Below are positions 25,690 to 33,611 of a stretch of DNA of 64,000 nucleotides, piece after piece. The position numbers were made by a program, and so were the translations under genes. Where the stretch lies: contig JAGZSY010000002.1 in the NCBI GenBank assembly GCA_018380885.1, positions 62,001 through 126,000 on the forward strand, in the 5' to 3' direction. Below the pieces are notes generated by a model. The model saw only the letters and a list, made by a program, of their open reading frames with translations. It did not search any database and was not told the origin of the DNA. Positions within the stretch are counted from its first letter, which is position 1, and each line of letters begins with the position of its first letter. Origin of the DNA: Enterocloster asparagiformis. GTDB lineage: Bacteria; Bacillota; Clostridia; Lachnospirales; Lachnospiraceae.

Positions 25690-25940
25690 TTTCTTTGCTC
25701 CTTAAATTTTAATTTCATTTAAGAATGCAAAGCCCGTGTTCCGGGAAACGCTCCATGCAGGTTTGCCCGTCAGGCCTTGCATGGAGCTGCTGCGATGCAC
25801 AGTTTCATCTTCTCCTCCTCTCCTCCGGGTCCGCCCTTTATCCCCGCGCGCACTGCGCCCGGGAACGCCCGCGGACGTCCGTCTGATTCCAGCCAGAGCG
25901 GCAGGCCCGGCGTCCGGGACATCCCGGGCGTCCGGCCGGG

Positions 25941-25966
25941 GCGGGCAGGGTCAAAGCCCTGCCCGC
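25941..25966 (-). terminator. GC-rich hairpin after the aldo/keto reductase gene
   Basis: GCGGGCAGGG pairs perfectly with CCCTGCCCGC around the loop TCAAAG, about 20 bp downstream of the stop codon of the minus-strand reductase. No T-run follows, so it is a weak or factor-assisted terminator or a 3' stabilising hairpin. The rest of 25,690-25,984 is GC-rich and shows nothing else apart from the AT-rich MFS promoter region at its left end. Confidence 0.4.
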
Positions 25967-25984
25967 CCGCCGCAATCGATTGGC

Positions 25985-27007
25985 CTAAAGCGGTTTTCCC
26001 GCAAGAATCTCCTTGTAATCCTCATAATTCTTCTCCAGCAGTGCCGGAGTGTCCAGGCCGTATGGGCATTTTGCGCTGCACTGGCCGCAGTGCAGGCAGT
26101 CCTCGATCTTTTTCATCCTCTCCCGGGCCTTTTCAGTCAGGTGGGAGGCGGACGGGGACCGGCGGATCAGCAGGGACATCCTGGCGCAGTCGTTGATCTC
26201 GATGCCGGCCGGGCACGGCATACAGTAGCCGCAGCCGCGGCAGAATTCACCGCCCAGCTCCGCCCGGTCGTGTTCAATGACTTGCGTCAGCTCCCCGTCC
26301 ATCTCGGGGGCCGACCGTCCGCACTCCAGGAACTCATCCAGCTCCCGCTCCCGCTGAATCCCCCAGATGGGCAGCACATGGTCGTAGGGAAGCATAAAGG
26401 CGTAGGCCGCCCTGGCATTGGTGATGAGCCCGCCGGACAGCGCCTTCATGGCGATAAAGCCCATGTCCTGTTCCCGGCAGCGCCTGACAAGCTCCAGGTC
26501 CGGCTCGCCGGACAGATAGGAAAACGGGAACTGCAGCGTCTCGTAAAGCCCGCTGTCCACGGCCTCCCGGGCCACGCTCAGCCTGTGATTGGTGATTCCG
26601 ATATGCCGCACCTTGCCCTGCCGCTTGGCCTCCAGCATAGCCTCGTACAGGCCTGTGCCGTCCCCCGGCTTTGGACAGAAGGACGGATTGTGAAACTGGA
26701 ACAAGTCCACGTAGTCCGTTCTCAGCCTCCTCAAGCTTTCTTCCAGGTTTTTCCAAAACTCCTCGCTGGTGCCCGCGGGCGTTTTAGTGGCGATATAGAC
26801 CTGGTCCCGGATTCCCTCCAGGGCTTCCCCCAGCTTTTCCTCGCTGTCCGTGTAGGTGTAGGCTGTGTCGAAAAAGCGGATTCCGTGGTCGTAGGCCTTG
26901 CGGATCAGCTTCACCGCCTCCTCCTTTGATATGCGCTGGATCGGCAGCGCGCCGAACCCGTTTTTATCCACGCATATTTCTGTTTTACCCAATCTGATCT
27001 GATTCAT
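25985..27007 (-). CDS. Aldo/keto reductase with C-terminal ferredoxin-like domain
   Basis: A 340-residue protein. About residues 1-245 form the aldo/keto reductase barrel (GFGALPIQR near the N-terminus, FFDTAYTYTDSE with the catalytic Asp/Tyr, ATKTPAG with the catalytic Lys, FQFHNPS). The last about 90 residues carry two cysteine groups, CRGCGYCMPCPAGIEI and CLHCGQCSAKCPYGLD, as in 4Fe-4S ferredoxins. This fused class is common in anaerobic Firmicutes and probably couples carbonyl or related reduction to Fe-S electron transfer; substrates are unknown. A related gene occurs at 61,808-62,944. TGAGGAGGAAAAT precedes the ATG. Confidence 0.88.
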   Translation of the reverse strand: MNQIRLGKTEICVDKNGFGALPIQRISKEEAVKLIRKAYDHGIRFFDTAYTYTDSEEKLGEALEGIRDQVYIATKTPAGTSEEFWKNLEESLRRLRTDYVDLFQFHNPSFCPKPGDGTGLYEAMLEAKRQGKVRHIGITNHRLSVAREAVDSGLYETLQFPFSYLSGEPDLELVRRCREQDMGFIAMKALSGGLITNARAAYAFMLPYDHVLPIWGIQRERELDEFLECGRSAPEMDGELTQVIEHDRAELGGEFCRGCGYCMPCPAGIEINDCARMSLLIRRSPSASHLTEKARERMKKIEDCLHCGQCSAKCPYGLDTPALLEKNYEDYKEILAGKPL

Positions 27008-27055
27008 ATTTTCCTCCTCATTTGTCTGTCCGCGCCGGCGTCCCGATCTGTCCGG

Positions 27056-27913
27056 TCAGCGGAAATAGCGATATATGACCTGGCAGGAGCTTCCCGCCTC
27101 CCGGCCGTATGCTTCCATCAGGCGCTCCAGAACCCGGGCGTCCTCAGGGCACCGGGCCTTGTACAGGTGCCAGCCTTCAAAGACCAGGGTGTCCGGCAGC
27201 CGGATCAGGCCGGTGATCCCATCCCAAAAGGCATCCCAGTTCATCCCATACCAGTCCGGCATACCCAGGGACTGCTTCAGAATCCGCTGAAGCGCTGCGG
27301 GCGAGGCCGCCTCAGTCACATCGATCACCAGCACCCGCTCCCGCGGAGCCGGAAGCTCTGAGAGCAGCTTCCCGTCAGGGTCCAGTTCATAGCGGTTTCC
27401 CTCCCAGTCCCGAAGGCGGATACGCCCCTGTTCCATCTCAAAGGCCTTCCCGCCGCCGCGGGTCACAAAGATGTCACGGCCTGAAAACGACCAGAGCACC
27501 CGCAGCCGGCGATCCAGGCGCAGCACCTCCAGCTCCCCGTGCACGAGAAAATCTTCTCCCCAAGGGTACAAGGCCAGCAGCGGACCGTCGGCGCTGATTT
27601 TTTTGCTGTCCAGCTGCTCAAAGGGGTCCAGCGACAGCTGTAACGCCCTGCGGTCCATCAGAACCGTCAGGACAGCGCCGTTTAGGACAGCGCAGCCCTC
27701 CACGCACCAGGTGCCCGCACCGATCAGCGCGGCCTGTGTCTCCTCCCCTGTCTGGAAATCCTCCACCGCAAGGCGGCAGACCTTCCTGTAATCTCCCCCG
27801 CCCAGCTCCTCCGGATTGAATACCCGGTCATAGGGCCGGTTGTCCGCCGAACCAATGGTATAACACGGGTCCGGGACAAGCTCCACCCGAAACCGGCTGT
27901 TGTAACAGACCAT
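27056..27913 (-). CDS. Barstar-domain protein with unknown N-terminal domain
   Basis: A 285-residue protein. About residues 195-285 match barstar, the barnase inhibitor fold: VIDVTEA, then LGMPDWYGMNWDAFWDGITG, the characteristic P-x-x-Y-G-x-N-x-D-A-x-x-D block, and LVFEGWHLYK. The first about 190 residues are beta-rich with no domain I recognise (YPWGEDFLVHGELEVLRLDRRLRVLWSF). The start MVCYNSRF at 27,913 follows AAGGGGAG; an in-frame upstream ATG would add a basic, unlikely extension. No RNase toxin is encoded next to it, so it may be an orphan immunity protein or a regulator of an endogenous RNase. Function is inference. Confidence 0.75.
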   Translation of the reverse strand: MVCYNSRFRVELVPDPCYTIGSADNRPYDRVFNPEELGGGDYRKVCRLAVEDFQTGEETQAALIGAGTWCVEGCAVLNGAVLTVLMDRRALQLSLDPFEQLDSKKISADGPLLALYPWGEDFLVHGELEVLRLDRRLRVLWSFSGRDIFVTRGGGKAFEMEQGRIRLRDWEGNRYELDPDGKLLSELPAPRERVLVIDVTEAASPAALQRILKQSLGMPDWYGMNWDAFWDGITGLIRLPDTLVFEGWHLYKARCPEDARVLERLMEAYGREAGSSCQVIYRYFR

Positions 27914-28263
27914 AACTCCCCTTCCCGTCCCCCGCGCCTGAGCGGCCCGCAAGCTCCCGCCGCCCGGACGGCGCTTTGGGGCCTTTGCGGCTTCCGTCAA
28001 CGCGCCTCTGCCTTATATTATAGTAAAATAATCGTTCAACTTCAATAAGAAATCCCCAAGCGCCTCACGGCCCGGTTGTGGATGGGCTCCGTGAACAGCA
28101 AATCCCTTGGCGTCCTGCCCTGGCTTTTTCCGCTTTTTTCCCTCTGCGCCCGCCAAAAACGCCTCCCGGGAGGCTGCCTGTGAATCGCAGCGTCAATGGC
28201 CCGCAGGCCGGGGCGGCCGTCGCTGCGTTCAAAAAAGCGCGGCCCGGGCGGCGGATGAAGAGT
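27914..28263. other. Intergenic region between the PqqD-like and barstar genes
   Basis: About 350 bp. The left part (28,005-28,050) is AT-rich (TTATATTATAGTAAAATAAT) and is the probable promoter region of the minus-strand barstar gene. The rest is GC-rich and ends in the terminator of the PqqD-like gene (28,231-28,293). No gene seen. Confidence 0.4.
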
Positions 28264-28293
28264 TCACCGTCCGCCGGCCGCGCCGCGCTTTTT
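28231..28293 (-). terminator. Terminator overlapping the 3' end of the PqqD-like gene
   Basis: On the minus strand AAAAAGCGCGGC, formed by the last codons of the gene, pairs with GCCGCGCTTTTTT downstream, with an inner GGCGGA/TCCGCC stem. The run of six T completes a strong Rho-independent terminator that uses coding sequence for its left arm. Confidence 0.7.
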
Positions 28294-28641
28294 CAGCGAT
28301 ATAAAATGATTGCTGTTCAACGTCTCAAAATACCGGGCCAGGCGCTCGTACAGCGGTTGGGCCCGGTCCCCGAACTGAGCCTCCACAAGGGCCCCGATCT
28401 CCGTCATATCCCGCTCCCCGTCGATCTGTTTCCAGATAAAGCTTCCCAGACCGTCCAGGCGGATATGGCTGACCTTGGGGGTAAAGCACAGCTTCTGGGC
28501 CAATTTATCAAAGATACCGCTGTGGACCATATCCACCGTCACAATCCCCCTCTCATCTTCCTTCCAGGAAAACCGGGGATTGCGCTCCGGGATCAGTTCC
28601 AGATAATTCTGGTCGCATTTTCGTTTGCCGAACAATTCCAT
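28264..28641 (-). CDS. PqqD-like (RiPP recognition element-type) protein
   Basis: A 125-residue protein whose middle matches the PqqD fold: ERNPRFSWKEDERGIVTV, then the core HIRLDGLGSFIWKQIDGERDMTEIGALVEAQFG and a C-terminal ARYFETLNSNHFISL. PqqD-type domains usually bind leader peptides of ribosomal peptides for radical SAM partners, but stand-alone forms of unknown role are widespread in Clostridia. No precursor peptide or SPASM-type radical SAM enzyme is adjacent. It follows the OPT oligopeptide transporter gene on the same strand after a hairpin. GGAGGTAGA precedes the ATG. Family confident; function unknown. Confidence 0.78.
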   Translation of the reverse strand: MELFGKRKCDQNYLELIPERNPRFSWKEDERGIVTVDMVHSGIFDKLAQKLCFTPKVSHIRLDGLGSFIWKQIDGERDMTEIGALVEAQFGDRAQPLYERLARYFETLNSNHFISLKKRGAAGGR

Positions 28642-28667
28642 TCTACCTCCAATGACATACAGCCTGT

Positions 28668-28705
28668 GAAAACACGCCGGACGGCAGCGGCCCCGGCGTG
28701 TTTTT
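28668..28705 (-). terminator. Hairpin between the OPT transporter and PqqD-like genes
   Basis: ACACGCCGG (28,672-28,680) pairs with CCGGCGTGT (28,693-28,701), flanked by A-run and T-run, so it can act in either direction. It may terminate part of the OPT transcripts and lower expression of the downstream gene. Confidence 0.6.
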
Positions 28706-28752
28706 CAAACATGGCGCAGCCGCCCGGAAGCCGGACGGCAGCTCGCATCGCC

Positions 28753-30696
28753 CTATTTCTTCTCCTCCCTGTACCAGATGGTAAACCTGCACATGATCAG
28801 GATCAGAACCGCGAACGCCGCCAGTGACACCAGCTTGGAAGCCGGGCTGGCAAGGAACGCGCCCAGGCCGTTCTCCATTGCGGATAGGTTCAGGAAATCG
28901 GCCAGGAAACCGCCCCGCGGGCTGGCTAACGGGATGATGGCGAACACCGCCAGAAGGATACCCACCAGGCCCTCGCCTGCGATCATACCCGAGGTGTAGA
29001 GGATACCGCGGCTCACCGATTCCTTCTTCTCCTCGTCGGAGCACTTGCGCTTCTCAAACCAGTGGCGCACAAGGCCGCCCACCATGATGGCCGAGGTTGT
29101 GCGCAGGGGCAGGTACAGGCCCACCGCCACGGGCATCACCGGGATTCCCAGAATCTCGATCACCACCGCGATGGCCGCTCCGGACAAAATCATGTTCCAG
29201 GGCAGATTGCCGTTCATCACGCCCTCCACCACGGTTTTCATGATCATGGCCTGGGGCGCGGGCAGCTCGTCGGTGCCGTAGCCCCACGCCTTGTTGAGCA
29301 GATACAGCACGCCGCCGATGGCCAGGGCCGAGGCCACCACGCCGATGAGCTCGCCGGTCTGCTGTTTCCTGGGCGTGGAGCCTACGATATAGCCGGTTTT
29401 CAAATCCTGGGAGGTGTCGCCGGCGATGGCCGCGATCACGCAGATCACGCCGCCGATGGCGATTACGCCCATCATGCTCTCATGCCCGGTACCGGACACC
29501 GACTTTAACACCAGCGAGGACACCAGCAGGGTCGCGATGGCCATTCCGGAGACCGGGTTGTTGGAGGAGCCCACCAGCCCTACCAGGCGGGAGGAAACCG
29601 TGGCGAACAGGAAGCCGAACACTGCGATCAGCAGCGCGCCCAGAAGGTTCACCGGAACCGCGGGCACCAGCCAGATCACCACGCAGGCCGCCAGCACGCC
29701 CAACAGCACGACGTTCATGGGCAGGTCCTGGTCCGTGCGCAGGGTGGAGGACTGGCGTCCCGCCCTTAAGTCGCGCATGGCATCCCGGAAGGTCCTGACG
29801 ATCAGGGGCAGGGACTTGATCAGGCTGATGATGCCGGCTGCGGCCACGGCCCCGGCGCCGATGTAGCGGATGTAGGAGCCCCACATAGCGGAGCTGCTCA
29901 TCTCGCTGATCAGCTGTTCCGCCGGCGCAAAGGGCTGGGTCAGACCGCTGCCGAACAGCTTGATAATGGGCATCAGGATCATCCAGGAAATAATACCTCC
30001 GGAAAACATGTAGGAGGAAATCTTGGGGCCGCAGATGTATCCCACGCCCGCCAGGGCCGGCAGAACGGAGATGCCCGCGCCGCCGCCGTATTTCTTGATA
30101 TCATAGTCCACGTCGCTGGGGAACAGCTTTAAGCCGTCCGCAATAAACTTGTAGGCGGCCGCGATGCCCATGCCGGCAAAAACCACCCCGGCCTTGGAAC
30201 CGCCCTGCTCTCCCGCCACCAGCACCTCGGCGCAGGCCGTGCCCTCCGGGTAGGGAAGCACGCCGTGCTCCTTAACGATCAGCGCCTGGCGCAGGGGGAT
30301 CATGAACAGCACGCCCAGCACGCCGCCGCACAGGGCGATCAGGGAAATCTCAACCAGCGAGGGAGCGCCTTCCCCCCAATCGCTCATCCACATAAATAAA
30401 GCCGGCAGCGTGAAAATCGCGCCTGCCGCCACGGACTCACCGGCGGAGCCGATGGTCTGCACCATGTTGTTTTCCAGGATAGAATCCCGCTTTAAGATCA
30501 CGCGGATCACACCCATGGAGATAACCGCAGCCGGAATGGATGCGGAAACGGTCATGCCCACGCGCAGGCCCAGATAGGCGTTGGCCGCACCGAACAATAC
30601 CGCTAAAAGAATACCCAGCACAATCGAAACCGCAGTCATTTCCGGTACGACCTTATTCGCCGGTATAAAGGGTTTGAAACCATTATCACCCTTCAT
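28753..30696 (-). CDS. OPT-family oligopeptide transporter
   Basis: A 647-residue membrane protein with about 15 hydrophobic segments, of the oligopeptide transporter (OPT) superfamily, which imports peptides or metal-chelate complexes using the proton gradient. Recognisable blocks include the N-terminal GAANAYLGLRVGMTVSASIPAAVISM, GSAGESVAAGAIFTLPALFMW and AGDTSQDLKTGYIVGSTPRKQQ. AAGGAG precedes the ATG, in an AT-rich intergenic region (30,697-30,846) that contains imperfect repeats of TATGAAATTT. It is followed by a PqqD-like gene. Substrate unknown; peptides are the usual guess for the bacterial branch. Confidence 0.93.
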   Translation of the reverse strand: MKGDNGFKPFIPANKVVPEMTAVSIVLGILLAVLFGAANAYLGLRVGMTVSASIPAAVISMGVIRVILKRDSILENNMVQTIGSAGESVAAGAIFTLPALFMWMSDWGEGAPSLVEISLIALCGGVLGVLFMIPLRQALIVKEHGVLPYPEGTACAEVLVAGEQGGSKAGVVFAGMGIAAAYKFIADGLKLFPSDVDYDIKKYGGGAGISVLPALAGVGYICGPKISSYMFSGGIISWMILMPIIKLFGSGLTQPFAPAEQLISEMSSSAMWGSYIRYIGAGAVAAAGIISLIKSLPLIVRTFRDAMRDLRAGRQSSTLRTDQDLPMNVVLLGVLAACVVIWLVPAVPVNLLGALLIAVFGFLFATVSSRLVGLVGSSNNPVSGMAIATLLVSSLVLKSVSGTGHESMMGVIAIGGVICVIAAIAGDTSQDLKTGYIVGSTPRKQQTGELIGVVASALAIGGVLYLLNKAWGYGTDELPAPQAMIMKTVVEGVMNGNLPWNMILSGAAIAVVIEILGIPVMPVAVGLYLPLRTTSAIMVGGLVRHWFEKRKCSDEEKKESVSRGILYTSGMIAGEGLVGILLAVFAIIPLASPRGGFLADFLNLSAMENGLGAFLASPASKLVSLAAFAVLILIMCRFTIWYREEKK

Positions 30697-30846
30697 TTAT
30701 TATCACTCCTTTGTATGAAATTTTTTTTATTATATCATAAAAGGAGAAAACTTTCTACTTTTTCAAGGGATGATATGAAATTTATATTAATATTATAAAG
30801 TTTCTCTATGTAAACCGTTGTTTTTCTCCGATTTACACGAAACATT

Positions 30847-32028
30847 CTAAAGTTTCTGGAAATTCCCGGAAAGAAGCAGTCCCAACAGCGTATTCAGGTC
30901 AAAGGAGCTCTCCCGCTCCATGAGCGCAAGCAGCGCCTCCTTGTTGTCGTCGGAGTGCTCCACCTCCCGCGAAAACCGGTGGGCAATATCCACAAAGTCG
31001 TCAAAGTCCAGCCACCCGCCCCGCAGCGCCCAACTGCCCATGGACAGCTCCTGAATGAGCAGGGTGCAGGCCGCGGCGAATTTCATCCTGGCATAAGCCC
31101 GGCCGTCGTAGACAGCGCCGCAGAAATAGGTGAACACAAAATACACCCAGAGCTGTTCGCCCCAGATGTCCCACGCTCCGTCCGCCCGGCCCAGGCGGTC
31201 CGCGGCAAACTCCCGGCAAATCCGCCCGTACCCGGACGCCCCGTTTCCATACAGGACGCCCTCAAGCTCGGCCAGGTACCCGGGCCAGCCAGGGTTTAAC
31301 GCTTCCAGGCGCCCCAGTTCCCCGGTCAGCCGGCAAAAGGCCTGAAAGCGCTGCGCCGTCCCTAAAGAGAGTCCGTCCAGGCGCCCGGCAAACCGCTCCT
31401 TAGCCCCGTCTTTCCCGTAGCGCGCAAACAGCGCGTCCGCAGCGAACAGCCGGTTTGCATCCATGCGGCTTTGCAGATCGTGGGCCAGGGCCAGCGCCAT
31501 GGACGCCCGCTCCCCCAGAGGACGGCTCCTGTCCTGTAATATTTCCAGCGCCAGCTCCCGGGCGTCCGTCAGCTTGGTGTACAGAAAAAAATCAAAATCT
31601 CCGTAATCCTCCTGCGGACCCTTGCGCTCAAACTCCAGAAAGCGCACGGGCTCCCGCCGGCCTAACACAATCCGCGCCGCCTCGATGCAGGAGAGGCATA
31701 GGGAAATCTCCCGGACTCCCTCAAATTCCTCTATATGGCGCGGATAGGTGCGGCAGGTCATACAGAGCATCCCCGGACCGCCCTCGGTGTACAGGTCGCA
31801 CAGGCCGCTGTCGTCCAGAAAAGCGCAGCGCTGCCCGTGCCGTCGGAAGGAGCCCTGGCCCCAGCGGATGCTGTTGTGCAGGCGGTTGCCCAGAGGGCCT
31901 TTGGTTTTCCGGTACTTTTTTAGGGAGGCGGGATCGATCATGATCTCCCATCCCGCGCAGCAGGTGTCCGTGCAGCGGTCCGCCACACAGGAAAATTCCT
32001 TGTAGTAATGTGGTATTGTATAACGCAT
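30847..32028 (-). CDS. FliB-like lysine-N-methylase family protein
   Basis: A 393-residue protein. The N-terminus MRYTIPHYYKEFSCVADRC followed by TDTCCAGW, then CAFLDDSGLCDLY and MLCMTCRTYPRHIEEF, gives a cysteine-rich Fe-S or zinc-like module typical of FliB, the flagellin lysine-N-methylase family. No flagellar genes are present in the window, so the target is open. The start at 32,028 is chosen because the family begins with this segment. It is 4 bp after the RibD/DHFR-fold gene and so is co-transcribed with it. An upstream in-frame ATG would overlap that gene. Confidence 0.8.
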   Translation of the reverse strand: MRYTIPHYYKEFSCVADRCTDTCCAGWEIMIDPASLKKYRKTKGPLGNRLHNSIRWGQGSFRRHGQRCAFLDDSGLCDLYTEGGPGMLCMTCRTYPRHIEEFEGVREISLCLSCIEAARIVLGRREPVRFLEFERKGPQEDYGDFDFFLYTKLTDARELALEILQDRSRPLGERASMALALAHDLQSRMDANRLFAADALFARYGKDGAKERFAGRLDGLSLGTAQRFQAFCRLTGELGRLEALNPGWPGYLAELEGVLYGNGASGYGRICREFAADRLGRADGAWDIWGEQLWVYFVFTYFCGAVYDGRAYARMKFAAACTLLIQELSMGSWALRGGWLDFDDFVDIAHRFSREVEHSDDNKEALLALMERESSFDLNTLLGLLLSGNFQKL

Positions 32029-32032
32029 CCCG

Positions 32033-32578
32033 CTATTCCTCGCTCTCAGCCCGGTTGTAGTACACATTGGTAACGATGCCGTCCCACACCATGGTGCGGT
32101 CCAGAATCAGGCGTTCCTCATAATCGCCGGGCAGAAACAGGCGCATGCCCTTGCCCAGAATCACCGGCAGCGTGGAGATCCAGTACTGGTCCACCAGCTC
32201 CTGTTCCATAAAGCTCTGCAGCAGCTTGGCGCCGCCCACCAGCCAGATCGCCTTGCCCGGCCTCTGTTTGAGCAGGAACACTAATTCCCACACATCCCCA
32301 GGCCAGAACGTCACCTGGTCGGTGTCCTCCAGGAACTGGCTGCTCACCACGTAACACTCCTTCCCCTCATAGGGCCAGCGGTCGGGCGACAGCTCCGTTT
32401 TCACCTGCCGGTAGGTGGCGTGGCCCATGATCACCGTGTCCACCTCCCTGAGAAACTCCCCGTAGCCGCCGTCGCCCTGCTCATTGCCATGTCCCTGCAT
32501 CCAGCCCACCCCGCCGCTTGTATCTGCCAGATAGCCGTCCACGCTGACGCCTATATAAAGAATTACGTCTCGTTCCAT
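32033..32578 (-). CDS. RibD C-terminal / dihydrofolate-reductase-fold protein
   Basis: A 181-residue protein of the RibD-C/DHFR-like reductase family: N-terminal strand DVILYIGVSVDGYLAD, central YGEFLREVDTVIMGHATYRQV, ECYVVSSQ and IWLVGGAKLLQSFMEQELVDQYWIS. Such proteins are NADPH-dependent reductases of pterin or pyrimidine-like compounds, usually of unknown substrate. The start at 32,578 has GGAGG 6 bp upstream, formed inside an alternative upstream ATG codon context. It is followed within 4 bp by the FliB-like gene. Confidence 0.85.
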   Translation of the reverse strand: MERDVILYIGVSVDGYLADTSGGVGWMQGHGNEQGDGGYGEFLREVDTVIMGHATYRQVKTELSPDRWPYEGKECYVVSSQFLEDTDQVTFWPGDVWELVFLLKQRPGKAIWLVGGAKLLQSFMEQELVDQYWISTLPVILGKGMRLFLPGDYEERLILDRTMVWDGIVTNVYYNRAESEE

Positions 32579-32774
32579 CCAATCCTCCATGCGCCGAACC
32601 GCTGGCTGCGCCTGCGGCCCGGCGTATTTAATCACTCAGTTTCCGCCGCTGTTTTTGGCGGCGGCGGTACCGTCTACTATATCACATTTCTGCCATTTTT
32701 CCAACCGTATGCAACGGATATACGTTGCCGGAGAAAATTTTTCCCCGCCGGACCGGGCACCCAGAGCCGTTTTC

Positions 32775-33611
32775 TCAGCAGTTGCCCGTGTACACATACT
32801 GCAGCTTCGCCGCCGCCACCTCCGCCAGCCGGTACACGGTGTCCACCGGGGTAGGCCTGGCGCCGGCCATCTTGTAGCGGGGGAAAAACCGCGTCACATG
32901 CAGGGGAATCTCCCGGTCCAGGGAGGCCACCCAGGCTGCCAGCGCCTCCATCTCCTCCTCAGAGTCGTTCCTGCCGGGCACGATCAGCGTGGTCAGCTCC
33001 ACGTGGCAGGCCTTACATGCCCTGCTGATAAAATGCTTCACCGTGCCCAAATCCCCGCCCAGCCAACGGTAATAGCCGTCCCCAAAGCCTTTCAGGTCAA
33101 TATTCATGGCATCCGTCAGGGGCAGAATCTCATCCAGCACCAGATCCGTCACACTGCCGTTGGTGACGATCACATTCTTCATCCCCAGGCCGCGCACCTG
33201 CCGGGCCGTGTCCCGCACGTATTCCCAGCCCACTAAGGGCTCATTGTAGGTGAATGCCACCCCGATGTTTCCCCTGTCGGCCAGGGCGTATGCCCGGGCG
33301 GCCAGCTCCTCCGGCATCAGGGAGATGGACGAGCCCATGTCGGCCGTTTCTTCCCCCGCCATGGATATCTCGTGGTTCTGGCAGAAGGGGCAGCGGAGGT
33401 TGCAGCCGAAGCTTCCCGCCGACAGGATCATGGAGCCGGGCATAAACCTGCCCAGGGGCTTCTTCTCCACCGGGTCCAGGGCCAGGGCCGTGAGGCGGCC
33501 GTAATTCACCGCCACCGACCGGCCGCCCTGATTTTCGCGCGCCCTGCACAGGCCGGCGCGCCCCTCCTCCAGCTCGCAGTGATGCATGCACACCGGACAG
33601 ATCACGTTCAC
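32775..33611 (-). CDS. amrS: AmmeMemoRadiSam system radical SAM enzyme
   Basis: A 278-residue radical SAM protein of the AmmeMemoRadiSam group. The SAM/4Fe-4S motif CxxxCxxC is Cys70, Cys74, Cys77 in GSFGCNLRCPFCQNH. The N-terminal CPVCMHHC...C (Cys5, Cys8, Cys12, Cys22) may bind another metal. Further typical blocks are AFTYNEPLVGWEYVRD and MNIDLKGFGDGYYRWLGGD. It starts with GTG, sharing 4 bp (GTGA) with the end of the MEMO1-AMMECR1 fusion gene, so the two are translated together. The substrate of the system is unknown; a role in modifying a protein or small molecule is assumed from the radical SAM chemistry. Confidence 0.92.
   Translation of the reverse strand: MNVICPVCMHHCELEEGRAGLCRARENQGGRSVAVNYGRLTALALDPVEKKPLGRFMPGSMILSAGSFGCNLRCPFCQNHEISMAGEETADMGSSISLMPEELAARAYALADRGNIGVAFTYNEPLVGWEYVRDTARQVRGLGMKNVIVTNGSVTDLVLDEILPLTDAMNIDLKGFGDGYYRWLGGDLGTVKHFISRACKACHVELTTLIVPGRNDSEEEMEALAAWVASLDREIPLHVTRFFPRYKMAGARPTPVDTVYRLAEVAAAKLQYVYTGNC

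Noticed and set aside
25736..26929. 397-codon plus-strand open frame across the aldo/keto reductase gene
   Set aside because: The minus strand encodes a complete reductase with catalytic and Fe-S motifs; the plus frame has low-complexity composition and no ribosome binding site.
32775..33611. Radical SAM enzyme as partner of the PqqD-like protein at 28,264
   Set aside because: The radical SAM protein belongs to the AmmeMemoRadiSam group, lacks a SPASM domain, and is coupled to a MEMO1-AMMECR1 gene about 4 kb away.
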